The position numbers and the translations under genes were made by a program. The notes under the pieces are model-generated. The model had not been told where the DNA came from. It made no database searches and saw only the letters and a list, made by a program, of their open reading frames with translations. Positions 21,150-33,142 of a stretch of 64,000 nt of DNA are shown here, piece by piece. How positions within the stretch are numbered: position 1 is the stretch's first letter; every line of letters begins with the position of its first letter. Source of the stretch: Flaveria trinervia (lineage: Eukaryota; Streptophyta; Magnoliopsida; Asterales; Asteraceae); NCBI GenBank assembly GCA_025506515.1, contig CM046452.1, forward strand, positions 73,505,115 through 73,569,114, in the 5' to 3' direction.

Positions 21150-22160
21150 TTTTAGTAATCTCGTGTATTATACGGGTTATTTAATTAAAATATTAATAAT
21201 TATATAATAATAAACTAAAATATGATATGATTAAAATTATGTATAAGCAACAACTATAAGTAATTTCAAAAATAAATTAAATATTTTGCTTTAAAGTAAC
21301 GTTTTAAAACTTTTTCATTTTTAAAAATTTTCTTAGCATAACTCCTATTTTAATTATTTTTGTTTAATAAAAAGTTTACTTTAAAAAACCAATTTTGAAA
21401 TATTACACAAAAATAGTTTTATTTAAAAAAATCATTTTATAAAAACTATCTCTATAGAAATAGCATTAATAAAAAAAATTCACATTCTTATTTTTATTAA
21501 AAAACTAATTATAATCTTATCTTACTATTCTAATCTTACTATTCTAATAAAATGGTAAATGTGGGTGACACGTGTCAGCACCACAATCATTCTCAACAAA
21601 AGTTTCTCGTCTCTCTCTTCTATTAAATAATTACCTTAATTACTAATAATATTATTTTAATACTTTTTAATATTTAATAAATTAAGAAAAAAATATATTT
21701 ATTAAGGTTATTTCTAAATAAATTGATACTTCTAAAAAGTTAATTTTTTAAAACAAAAAGTATCAAAATTGGGAGTTATATTAAGGAAATTTTTAAAAAT
21801 AATATTTTTATACTGTTGGTTTTGGAACAATATATTTATTTTTTCAACAAAAAATTTAAAACAAATTTTTAAAAAGTTGATATTATTGATTTATCATTTA
21901 TACTAATTTCTCATACGTAATTTCAGTCATATCATATCTTAAAATATTATTTTTATAATTAATAAATTGATTATAGTAATATTTTATGTATTCAACCCGT
22001 GTAATACACGAGTTTACTAAAGCTAGTGTAAAAATAAATTTATAATATTATTAGTAATTAATATGATTATTTAATAGGAGAGAGAAGCGGAAAAAGTTTG
22101 ATGAGAATGAATGTGATGGTGACAAGTGGCATATCCATTTACCCTTTTATTAGAGTAAGA
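21150..22160 (-). mobile_element. Helitron-like element, minus strand, split by a second one
   Basis: Read on the minus strand it starts TCTTACTCTAATAAAAGGG at about 22160 and runs to 22028. It resumes at 21533 and ends near 21150 with the hairpin core CGTATAATACACG and 'gattactaaaa'. The 5' part is closely related to the start of the element at 21534-22027 ('gacaagtggc' versus 'gacacgtgtc', 'tctctcctattaaataat'). The terminal CTAGT is not intact at 21150, so this copy is older. Confidence 0.4.
21534..22027 (+). mobile_element. Non-autonomous Helitron-like element, plus strand
   Basis: It begins TCTTACTATTCTAATAAAA, preceded by A at 21533. It ends with the hairpin CGTGTAATACACG and CTAGT (22023-22027), where the last T can be the target T. 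This is the expected A|TC...CTAG|T arrangement, giving about 494 bases with no coding sequence. The 14-base start TCTTACTATTCTAA is duplicated just upstream (21520-21533). Confidence 0.5.
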
Positions 22161-23772
22161 AGAATATGTTTGTTTTTGAGTTTGTGAGAGATTTGTAACA
22201 AACCAAATGAAGGTAAGATAAATGAGATATTTTTTAAGGATCTGGGTATTGATTGACGCACGAACAAAACCATAACTGCAAGAGAAAATAAGAAGATGAC
22301 CACATACGTGATAGATATGTTGTGGTTTGATTAATGTGACTCACGTTCACGAGCAACAACTAGATAATATTTTTATTACTTTCTGTCTCAAATGTTACGA
22401 TTTGTCAGTGTATGAATGTGTAGTGACTAGTCTAGGGTTTATAGCTTGATGAACAACAAAAGATAAGATAAATGGACTCGTTATAAAAGATTATAGTTGA
22501 TACTACTACCACCCTACGTGATTTGCAAATAGGTAATTGGCCCAAACTATATTAAGACTTCACTATAATATCGGTATTTGAAATTGGGTGTTTGCAAAAA
22601 GATTGAGGACTTGTGATACATAAGAAGAGAGATCTTTGTAGTGGTATATAAGGGTGGAGCTTGCTTGGTCATTGTTTCCTTAGAAAGAGATATGTATGCA
22701 CACAAGTGGGAAACCTAAGGGTGCAAACTACTCTAATTCACCTCCGCACGCATGTTGTGTTGGCAATGGACACAATGTGGCGCACTTAGCATCACCAAGA
22801 GTCGTTTGCGAACTGCATTTCTATTTATGGAGTCTGGTAGAATATGCCACTTATGATGTCATCAGCAATAGGAAGTTCATGTTGGTTAGTCATCCTAACA
22901 TTTTCTAATGCTGAGCGAAGTCGGTTACTATCGATGATGTCATGATTCCTTTCAATTATGTCCACCTCTTTCTTGTGTTGAAATTGCCCTTGATATTGCT
23001 ACCGGTGCTCGCATTGTTGTTGAAGGGTGCTCAAGAGTAGAAAGTTGTTGCTAAATTTGTTACCACTGGTGCAGTCGTGAGTGTTAGTTCCTACTAATGT
23101 TTGTCGGTGTTCGTTTGAGACCGATCAATTAACAATAAGCGGAAATATAAACATCATTGAAAACATTCAATATAATCTAATTTTTCATTTAATTCTGATG
23201 GATTGTTTTAACTCAGTTTCAATATAAAACTTAGGTGATCCTTAGTTAGGAAGAACACTTGAATTCATAGTAATTCTCTTAAACACACGTATGAGCTCTA
23301 AGCAATCTTTCTTTTTCCTGCTTTTAATTAGGGTATAACTTTGGATGCTCGAGTCTTCGCCAATCACACTACTTTAGCTGTTGCATCTTAAGAGACAAAG
23401 AAATTCTTTTGGGACGCAAATAATCAATTTTAAGAGACCTATGTTTAACGTGAATCCTCAACCATTATCATTTATTCTTCATCTTGCTTTTCTTTTGTAC
23501 TTTGTACTATATAACTATACTGCTTTTCTTAAGTTTTGTATTGAAATCTAGTTGATAAAATAAGTTTTACATTAGTTAATGAATGAGTTTCTATTAATCT
23601 TTCTAGTGCTTTAGTTTTAGGTAGATCATAAAAAAAATGTATTTTGACTAATTATACAGCTACAAAAACCTATCAGACATATGGTGAATGACGAAGCATG
23701 GTCAATGCCATAGTTGTGTTTTGTTTTGTCAAAAGAAAAAACTCACGTCTGATTCCAACACCCATAATTAAT
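22161..23772. other. Intergenic, no recognised gene
   Basis: The only plus-strand open frame of note (22696-22908, 70 codons) has no recognisable domain and no splice context. The part at 23080-23330 ('gtttgagaccgatcaattaa') looks like decayed LTR sequence but has no partner in the window. Confidence 0.4.
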
Positions 23773-24193
23773 TGTTGTAAAATCAATTGAGAACATGAAT
23801 GCGGAATATCAACAATGCAAAGATGATACAAGAAAGAACACTATTAAGTATGCACAGATGATTTGAGCTATTAGGATTATTTTGGATCATCTCACCGATT
23901 ACATTAGGTCCCTATTTATAGAGTTTAACTAACTATAACATACACACTCACCGACTATTGAGAAATTACACTAAGGACCCTATACTATATCTTCCGAACA
24001 AAATAAACATTCGCAAGATTCCCTTCGGAAGATACCAAAGTAAACCTCAAATCCATTCCGAAGCAAACATAACCTTCAGAGGATACCAACTTAGCTTCGG
24101 AATAACTATGTTAAGCTTCGGAATAGCTATGTTAAGTTTTGGAAGTACACTCAACTTTTGAAGAACACTTGTTTTGGTTTTTAATACTTCACA
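23773..24193 (-). repeat. Copia element 3' LTR (421 bp)
   Basis: Pairs with 28209-28595. It contains an internal series of 'cttcgga(a)' units at 24030-24165 that vary in number between the two LTRs and explain part of the length difference. Confidence 0.85.
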
Positions 24194-24222
24194 ATCTCCA
24201 CCTTAAAATCCAAAACAAGATT

Positions 24223-25582
24223 TTAACCAACGCCCAATGCATCCAAGCAAAACTTGAACTTCATACCAGGTAGAGACTTTGTAAACACATTCGCTGGATT
24301 CTCCAAAGTAGACACACTTGTCACTTTCACCTTCCCAGCATTCACCACATCCCTTATGAAGTGCAACTTCACATTAATGTGCTTTGTTATCTCATGAAAC
24401 ATGCTATTCTTTGACAATTAAACTGCACCCTGGTTATCACAATACACCACTGAGTCCGCAACTTTGATTCCCAACTCAGAAACAAAACCATGCAACCACA
24501 TAGCTTCATTGACTCCCTTAGTCAATGCTATGTACTCAGTCTATGTTGTAAATAATGCCACTACATGCTGCAACTAAGCTTTCCAACTAACCAAGTTGCC
24601 CAGCACTTTAAATGCATACCCTGTGATAGATCTTCCTCTATCCAGATCCTGGAAAAATCTAAATCAACATAACCAACAACCCTGTCAAACTTCTCATGAT
24701 CATGATGCCCAAACACTAAACCATAGTGCTTAGTACCCTTGAGATACCTCAAGATCCATTTTACAGCAACCCAATGAACTTTGCCCAGATTTGACAAATA
24801 CCTGCTGACTAAACTCACCGCATACCCAATATCTGGGCTTGTACAAACCATCATGTACATCAAGGTCCCAATGACATTGGCATAAGGCACTTTCTCCATA
24901 TATCTAACTTCAGCATCTGACTTAGGACAATTAGAGCTTGACAGTTTAATATGAGCACCTAGAGGAACAATTACCGGCTTCACATCATCCATCCTATAGT
25001 TACTTAGTACCTTCTCCAAGTAAGACCTTTGAGACAGCTTCAACACCCTGTGTTTTCTCTCTCTTATGATCTCCATTCCCAATATCTTCTTTGCTTCACC
25101 TAGATCTTTCATCTCAAACTCTGACATCAACATCATCTTAGTAGCTTCAACTTCTTCCAAGTCAGAACAAGCCACCAACATGTCATCTACATACAACAAC
25201 AAATACACAAACTTGTTCACACTGTATTCCTTAAAGTAGACACAACTATCATAGCTGCTCATGTTAAACCTATTTGTCACCATATGTTCATCAAACTTTT
25301 ATATCACAATCTAGGGGATTACTTTAGTCCATACAGAGACTTCTTAAGGAGACACACCTTATCTTCCTGCCCATTAACCTCAAACCCCTCAGGCTGCTTC
25401 ATATAAATAGCATCATCTAACTTTCCATACAAAAAATTAGTTTTCACATCTAGCTGATGTAGCTCCATGTCCATAGAAGCAGTCAATGACAGCATAACCC
25501 TGATAGATGAATGCTTCACCACAGGCGAAAATATCTCATTATAATCCACCCCTGGCTTCTGTGTAAACCCCTTAGCTACCAT
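24223..25582 (-). pseudogene. Copia reverse transcriptase and RNase H, broken
   Basis: The frames at 25582-25319 and 25283-24561 contain the reverse transcriptase hallmarks 'QLDVKTNFLYGKLDDAIYM' and 'LLLYVDDMLVA' (YVDD catalytic motif). RNase H remains follow, with 'NPANVFTKSLP' close to the end (24223-24417). The two reverse transcriptase frames are separated by a stop and frame change at about 25300. Further stops lie at about 24420 and 24545. It cannot make an active enzyme as it stands. Confidence 0.85.
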
Positions 25583-26169
25583 CTAGCCTTGTACCTAGGC
25601 GACTCACCTTTAGAGATTCCATCTTTTAGTTTGAACAGCCACTTACATGACACAGGCTTGTGACCTTCAGGTTTATCAACCAACTTCCATGTTCCATTCT
25701 TATATAAAGATTCCATCTCTTCCTCCATGGCCTTACACCATTTTGAGTTCTTTCACAAAAAGTGCCTCAGAGTATGTCAATGGTTCATAGATGTTCTCTT
25801 CTTCCGCAACAACAAAGGCCAATGTAGACAAATCACTCTCCTCTCCATACCTGAGTGGAGGTATCACCTATCTCCTTTGTCTATCCCTAGCCAACTGGTA
25901 ATTATCGATACCATCTCCCTGGTTATTAGAAGTGTCATGATCATCACCCTTATCATTCACACCTTGCTACTCCACCTCAATTTGAACCCCACTCTGATCT
26001 TCCAGTTCTGACTTACCTTTTCCTTCAATGTCCTTATACATGACATCCTTTTGGAAAACCACATCTTTGCTCACTATCACCCTAGGTCTGCCCTCATCTA
26101 GCCTCCATAACCTATACCTTTTTATACCCTCAGGGTATCCTAGAAATACACATTTCCAGGCCCTAGGTT

Positions 26170-27325
26170 CTAATTCCCTTGGCTAACATGAGCATAAGTT
26201 AAAGAACCAAACACCTTAAGTTCCCTATAGTCATTCTTTCTATCTGACCATGACTTCATAGGTGTTTTCATATCTAATACAGCTGATGGAGACCTATTAA
26301 CCAAATAAGTTGCAGTTGTCACAGCTTCAGCCCAGAACATCTTGGGTAACCCTGAACTAGCCAACACACACCTTACTTTTTCAAGCAAAGTCTTGTTCAT
26401 CCTTTTAGCCAACCATTTTGCTGTGGTTTCCTGGCACAGTTCTATGTCTGGCAATACCATGAATTTTACAATACTGATTAAACTTATGACTGCAGAACTC
26501 CCCATTATTAGTTCTTAGCTTCTTGACTTTCCTTTCAGTTTGAGCTTCCACAAGGACTTTCCATTCCTTGAATTTACTAAAAACATAACTCTTATTCTTC
26601 AAGACAACAACCCAAACATTTCTTGAAAAATCATCAATCAAGGTCATAAAGTATCTAGCACCACCAAAAAAATCAACCTTAGCAGGACCCCACAAACCAG
26701 AATGAATGTAGTCTAATACCTCACATGTGATATGCTTAGCCTTTGTAAACTTTACCCTCTTATGTTTACCAAGGATACAAGTTTCACAAAATCCAAAATC
26801 ACAACTCTTCAACTCAGTCAATAACTATTGCTTCTGTAACTCCATCAGTCCTTGATGTATGATATGACCAAGCCTCTTATGCCACAACATAGCCTTAGAA
26901 CTACTATCACTTAAGGCAGTTTCCTCCTGGGATTCTACCACTCTTGCACTATCTAGTAAATAGATATTATTCTCCCTTCTACTACCAGATAATACCACCG
27001 TTGATCCCTTAATCATCTTAGCCTTACCATCTCTAAGACTAACATGGTAACTAGAGCTCTCCAACAGCCCTAAAGATAACAAACTTTTTTTAAGACTGGG
27101 AATATACCTCACATCATAAAGATCAACTTCCATACCATTCTTCATTTTCAGAGTCACTACACCATGACCCACGATCTTGCAAGGTCTATCATCTCCTAGC
27201 TTTACTGATCCAAGATCTTCAAACTTTAGATCTTTAAAGAACTCTTTCACATGTGTCATATGGTATGAACACCCTGAATCCATCACCCACTCATCCTCCT
27301 TACCACTGCTTGTGACAGCCAACAC
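26170..27325 (-). pseudogene. Copia protease and integrase, broken
   Basis: 'WVMDSGCSYHMT' is the aspartic protease active-site block. 'LWHKRLGH' is the pre-integrase block. 'CDFGFCETCILGKHKRVKF' gives the zinc-binding half. 'YFMTLIDDFSRNVWV' holds one catalytic Asp of the integrase. A stop near 26822 separates protease from integrase, and a frame change near 26450 splits the catalytic core. Confidence 0.85.
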
Positions 27326-27385
27326 ATCTACACTTTCATACCCATCAGAAGAATCATCTTGTGCATTGTGTTCGGAATGAATTTT

Positions 27386-28153
27386 TTACCCACTTGATTC
27401 ACCCTTCTTTCTTTTCCAGTCAGGACAATCTTTCTTGAAGTGCTTTTCAGACCCACACACATAACACCTCCTCTTAAACTTGGATCTTGACTTTAAGACA
27501 CTTCTTGGCTTGAGATTCCTTTGTTCAGATGTACCCTTGACTACCAAGCCCTCTCCACCATCTTCCTTATAATTAGTTCTCTTCTTCAATTCCTTTGAAT
27601 TGAGAGCTGTTAGCACTTCTTCCATGGTAAGTGTGTCCCTACCATACATCAAAGTATCCATAAAATGCTCGTAAGAGGATGGCAGAGATGTCAAGAATAT
27701 GATTTCTTGGTATTCATAATCCAATTCAACTTCGATGTTCTCAAGATCCAACATTAACTTGTTGAATTCATCAGTATGATCTTCAATTGACTTCCCAGGA
27801 GCCATTTGGAATGTGTACAGATCTTTCTTAAGGTATAATCAGTTCGCAAGAGACTTCGTCATGTACAAACTTTCCAATTTTGACCAAACCCCTACAACCG
27901 ACATCTCCTTTGATACTTCTCTAAGTACTCGATCCCCCAAGTTCAAGATGATTGAACTGTGTGCCTGTTCTAGCATCTTCTTCTTCTCCTTGTCTGACAT
28001 TGTATTCGGCAACTTGGATTGTCTGGCCAAGGCATCCACCACTCGTTGGTGAACAAGTAATGCCTTCATCTTCAACCGCCACAACCCAAAGTCGTTCTTC
28101 CCATCGAATTTCTCAACCTCGAACTTTTTTGACACCATTATTCCGTCGATCAA
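27386..28153 (-). pseudogene. Copia gag, broken
   Basis: The first frame (28153-27839) has the copia gag start block 'FDGKNDFGLWRLKMKALL'. The second (27805-27386) has the gag core and the CCHC zinc knuckle 'CYVCGSEKHFKKDC'. They are joined only across a frame break near 27820. Gag packages the element RNA in cytoplasmic particles. Confidence 0.85.
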
Positions 28154-28208
28154 TCATTGATTGAATCTTGATCCTCAATTGAGCCTCTAACCAGGCTCTG
28201 ATACCAAT

Positions 28209-28595
28209 TGTTATAAAATCAATTGAGAACACGAACGCGAAATATAAACAATACAAAAATGATACAAGAAAGAACACTATCAAGTATGCACAGATGATTA
28301 GAGCTATTAGGATTATTTTGGATCATCTCACCGATTACATCGGTTCCCTATTTATAGAGTTTAACTAACTATAATAGACATACTTAACGAATATTGAGAA
28401 ATTACACTAAGGATCCTATACTATATCTTCCAAACAGAAATAACCATTCAGAAGAAACCAAAGTAAACCTCAAATCCCTTCCGAAGCAAAGATAACCTTT
28501 AGAAGATTCCAACTTAGCTTCGAAAGAACTATGTTAAGCTTCGAAAGTATGCTCAACTTCGGAAGAACATTTGTTTTGGCTTTTAATAATTCACA
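28209..28595 (-). repeat. Copia element 5' LTR (387 bp)
   Basis: Partner of 23773-24193; it abuts the tRNA-Met primer site. Confidence 0.85.
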
Positions 28596-29527
28596 TCAAG
28601 AAACTCACATGTCATCTAATGTTGAACAAAGAAACTCTATTTCGAATTCTACCTTTCTCATACATACAAATCACTTAGGTAATTACATGACCACATGTAT
28701 TTACATTTATCATGGAAGTATATATGCTTTATATGCACTATATAAATCATATAAAGCACATATACTTCCGAGTGGTATGTATCACCAACCTGGTGTCACA
28801 TATTCACTTTAAATATCGTCTTAGGATCATGTATCCTTTAAATGTTATCATACGATAAGTTACTCGGTATTAGCTTATACGATATTAGGTCTCAGACACA
28901 CCCCTTTATTGTTTTCATCCTGTTAGACTCTAAGCTCACATACCATTCTAATTGCGTGACTAACCCTTATTCTCGTATGATGTATCACATGTATGCTACA
29001 AGTAGAAACTGTATATAGTTCATATTTATAACCTATTTTCCCAAGTAACAAATCCATATATCTTTTGGATACTCAATCCATACCCTTGGATCTCCCACCT
29101 GCGTACTCCTCTTACATAATTTACTTAGGTCATAGGACCCAACATTTTGGTGTGACATGCATCGAGTGAAACAATACACATGGTAATTCTGGTGGTGACT
29201 CATGATCAATACAATCGCGCTTAGACAAAACACGCTTATTCTTACCTTGCATACTTGTGCTTATGAAAAGCATACTCATGCCATATTCAATTCAGCACCA
29301 TGTGCTTATGGTCAGGACACCCATGCTTAGCCTAGCACACCCATACTCATCACATGGGCAATACTTTGGCATAAATACATCTTCAGCCCTTTAACTTCAA
29401 GTTTTGTGTAGGAATCTTTGGACCCTCAAATTCTAAATTTTTTTAAACTTAAACATCTTTCGTGTGTATGTTAAGCTCACTCTGATGTTTTTTAGTTGTT
29501 TCTAATTTCCCTGCAATAGTCTATTAG
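28596..29527. other. Intergenic with a short perfect-looking hairpin
   Basis: No gene was recognised. A fold-back at 28714-28769 has 22-base arms (one mismatch) and a 12-base loop. The rest (for example 28780-29280) reads like decayed LTR sequence without a partner in the window. Confidence 0.4.
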
Positions 29528-29889
29528 TTTAAGGGTATAACAGTAAACAATAGAATTCTGAGTAAGTGGAATTCAAATAAGACTATGGATAATCAAGTTA
29601 GGGCAATTCAGAGAAGATGGTAATTAAAGAGAAAAAGAAGGTGAGATGAAACAGAAAACAATCACAATAAAAATCATAACCGACTCTTGATTCCTTTTCT
29701 TCCTTTATAATCTTTAGTGGTCCCCTTTCTTGTTTGTTGTTTCTGACGTGGCATTTAAGATGAAATCATCCCATTTTGATGATGAAATCATCCCATTTTG
29801 ATGATGGTTTCTTAATTCTAGTACTGGGCTTCCTTATTGGGCTGATGACATTATCACCTGGATCACTTGATTGAGTAGAACCCGTCACA
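29528..29889 (-). repeat. Outer gypsy element 3' LTR (362 bp)
   Basis: Matches 44298-44362 plus 46781-47077. The terminal TG has decayed to TT. The block 'gaaatcatcccattttgatg' is present twice here and once in the partner. Confidence 0.85.
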
Positions 29890-32800
29890 TTACCCCCTAC
29901 TTTAACAAGCGCCTTGTCCTCAAGGTGCAGATCTGCGAATTGAACAGTGAGGCTTTGATTGTCTTCCCAAGTAGCTTCCTGTTCTGTTAAACCTTCCTAA
30001 TGAGTGAGGGATTGAGGAACAGTGGATTTGGCTTGGTTAATAATGCGGGGTTTTAAGATGGCCTTAGGTTGCAGGATAAAGGTGTTAGTGGAATCGATCA
30101 AGTGGAGAGGTGTGATTTGTTGGGTTGGGATGCCAACACATTTGCGAAGTAATGACACGTGGAATACATGATGGATTCTTGCCAACTCTGGCGGTGCCAA
30201 ATTATGGTGGTGTTTTAAGCGGACCAATCTTTGATGGTATGGTTAAGTTTAATATAAACCAATCGCTGAGGTTGAATTGAACATCACGGCGGTGTTTATC
30301 CGCATAGTGTTTCATGTGCTCTTGGGCCTTCACTAAGTTTTGTTTCAGCAGTTTTAAGAGGACATCTCGCTCCATTAATTGAGTATTAAGTAGAGAATTT
30401 CCCATAGAGTCCCGGAGGTAGCGGGCGATGGTAGGTGGTTGGCAACCATATAAGGCTTCGAAGGGTGTCATCTGGGTAGAGGATTGGTAAGAAGTATTGT
30501 ACCAATACTCAGCCCATGGTAAATAGTGCAACCAATCCTTGGGGTAAACAATACATTTCAAGACATTTGTTAAAAGCTTCGGATTGGCCACCTGATTGAG
30601 GATGGTAGGCTGTGCTAAATGATAAGGTAGTACCCTGTAAAGGGTGTAAATTTTTCCAGAACTCATTCATGAAACGGTGGTCACGATCGGTGACAATGTC
30701 AATGGGAACACCATGTAAGTGGATGATTTCTTGGATGAAAGCAGAAGCCATAGTATATGTAGTGAAGGAAGTTGGGAGGGAAATGAAGTGTCCATACTTT
30801 GGAAGGCGGTCGATGGCAACCAAAATGATCGATTTGCCCAATGATGGTGGGAGACCCGTAATGAAATCCATGGCGATACCTTTGAAGACGAGTTAGGGCA
30901 GAGGTAAGGGTTGTAATAGTCCACTAGGGGGTAAAACATAAACTTTCATTTATTGGAACACTTGACAGGATATGACAAAGTCTTTAACCATGAAACGCAT
31001 CTTTGGCCAATAAAAATGTGAAGATAACCGATGAAAGGTGCAGTTGACACGAAATGTCCACCGGTAATAAATGAATGAAACTCCTCTAATAATTGTTGGC
31101 AAAGCGGAGAGGTTGGCGGAACCATTAAGTGACCTTTATATAATAACAAACCATCTTTACTTGTATAATCGGGATAGAGGTGGGCATCGCGTTCACATTT
31201 GTCTTTTAAGGAAGACAAAATGGAATCTATGCAAATGGCGGTTCGAAGGTCATCTAATAAACAGGGGGAATGACGAGTAAGCCATTAATTCCACATAAGG
31301 AATTCGGGACAAAGCATCAACAACAACGTTATTCTTCCCCTGCCGATACACGATGTCAAAGTCATAACCCAATAATTTTCCTAGCCATTTGTTTTGATCT
31401 GGGGTTTGTATGACCTGGTCTTTAAGATTGCTAAGGGACTGTTGGTCGGTGATGATAGTGAATTTGTGACCAAGGACATACTGACGCCACTTAGCAACTG
31501 CTTGTGTAATGGCAAACGTCTCTCCCTGATAGGCGAAAGCCTTTTGCATTCGAGAACACAACTTCTAACTAAAGAAAGCCAGTGGGTGTCCTTATTGTGA
31601 TAAAATAGCCCTAATGCCGACACTTGAGGCGTCAGTTTTAATGATAAAAGGTAAGGAAAGATCTAGTAGGCGCAACACCAGGGTGGAACTGAGTAAAGTC
31701 TTGAGGTTGTTGAAAGCGGTGTTAGAAGTGGAGGTCCATTGGAAATTGTCAGCCTTTTTCAGTAAATCAGTTATAGGGCTTGCAATTGAAGCATAGTTTC
31801 GAATAAACCAACAATAGTAGCCCACAAGGCCCAAAAAACTCCGAACATCTTTTACCGAACTCGGAGTCGGCCATTGTCGAATGGCAAGGATCTTAGCGGG
31901 ATCAACCGAGACACCTGCGGTTGATATTTGGTGACCCTAATAACCAATTACCTGTTTCCCAAACATGCATTTTGATAACTTTGCAACTAACTTGTGTTCC
32001 AATAATAATTGTAAAACTCTACGCAGATGGGCTAAATGATCCGACCATGAGGAGCTGTAAATAAGAATGTCATCAAAGAAGACGAGAACAAACATACAAA
32101 GAAATGGCCAAAATACATCATTCATAAGGAGTTGAAATATGGACGTGCATTTGTTAGGCCGAAGGGCATGACAAGGAATAGTGGCCATCATGGGTGCGAA
32201 AAGTAGTTTTAAATTCGTCCCCGACTTGAACCCGAATTTGGTGATAGCCCGCCAACAGGTCTAGTTTAGAGAAATAACAGGCACCATGAATTTCATCAAA
32301 AAGTTTGTCAGTGGAGGGAATGGGAAAACAATCTTTCACAGTTATTGCATTCAGGGAGCGATAATCGACACAAAAACGCCAAGTTCCATCTTTCTTGCGA
32401 ACCAAAAGAACAGGGGAGGAAAATGGGCTAGTGCTTGGTCGAATTAAAACTTTTTGTAACATATCCGCCACTAGACGCTCAATTTCTTGCTTATGAAAGT
32501 GTGGGTAATGATATGGCCTCACCCGAACGGGGGAGCACCCGGTAGTAAGGCAATCTGATGATCATGTGAGCGTGGGGGTGAAGAGTGGACGGTGGTTGAA
32601 TAACATCATCAAACTCTGTTATCAAGGCCTTAATGTCTTTCGAACATGGATACGCGACCAGATCTGTTGGTGGAACCAAATGTAAGTGAAATAAGGCATC
32701 GATAGCCTCAGATCGAGCCAAACGTTTCAATCCATTGAATTGAATAGGTTGCACCCTTGGTTTAGATTCCCCATTCCAGACAATACGAGAAGTGCTCGAT

Positions 32801-33137
32801 TGAAATTCAAAAGTGGCGTGACCGTAATCGGTAATAACCGGTCCCAAGTAATGAGCCAAGAAACACCTAGAACCATGTCCCAACCTTGTAGGGGTAAAAC
32901 GTAAAAATGAATAACAACAGTGTGTCCTTGGATGCATAGTTCAACGTTACGAGCAATACCAGAATAGGGAAATTGCTGCCCGCTACCCAAAAGTACCAAA
33001 AATGGAGAAATCAATCGATAGGTAAGTTGAGAAAGGTAGCGATGCGGTTTTGCACAAAATTATGAGTACTACCCCCGTCAAGAAGGATTTGAATTGAGTC
33101 ACCTTTGACGGACCCTTATAAGCGAAGAGTGGTTGAG
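29890..33137 (-). pseudogene. Outer gypsy pol (protease to chromodomain), broken
   Basis: From right to left: a protease remnant with 'DGGSTHNF' (about 33070-33100, out of frame with its neighbours). Reverse transcriptase (32522-31937) with 'LLVRKKDGTWRFCVDYRSLN', 'SKLDLLAGYHQIRV' and 'FFDDILIYSS'. RNase H (31834-31250) with 'IIKTDASSVG' and 'GKNNVVVDALSR'. Integrase (31218-30202) with 'MDFITGLPPS', 'IVTDRDHRF' and 'AYHPQSGGQSEA'. Last comes a C-terminal block 'ARIHHVFHVSLLRK' and a chromodomain-like 'EATWED...LEDKALVKVGGN'. Several frame changes and stops separate these blocks. The GAACA duplication of the nested element starts at its right edge. Confidence 0.85.
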
Positions 33138-33142
33138 GAACA

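Larger units (their letters stand above)
23773..28595 (-). mobile_element. Ty1/copia retrotransposon, old and broken
   Basis: The LTRs are at 23773-24193 and 28209-28595 (TGTTGTAA/TGTTATAA...TTCACA on +). They differ clearly in sequence and by 34 bases in length, so the element is old. On the minus strand the primer site TGGTATCAGAGCC (initiator tRNA-Met, 28194-28206) lies two bases from the 5' LTR. A purine tract AAGGTGGAGAT (24194-24204) abuts the 3' LTR. The order gag, protease, integrase, reverse transcriptase, RNase H defines copia. The flanks ttaat and tcaag do not match, so no target duplication survives. Confidence 0.9.

Noticed and set aside
22696..22908. Small plus-strand protein gene (70 codons)
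   Set aside because: No domain, no family resemblance, no splice or codon support.
23768..28600. Target duplication of the older copia element
   Set aside because: The flanks ttaat and tcaag do not match. A loose similarity of the outer flanks ('aaactcac') is too weak to count.
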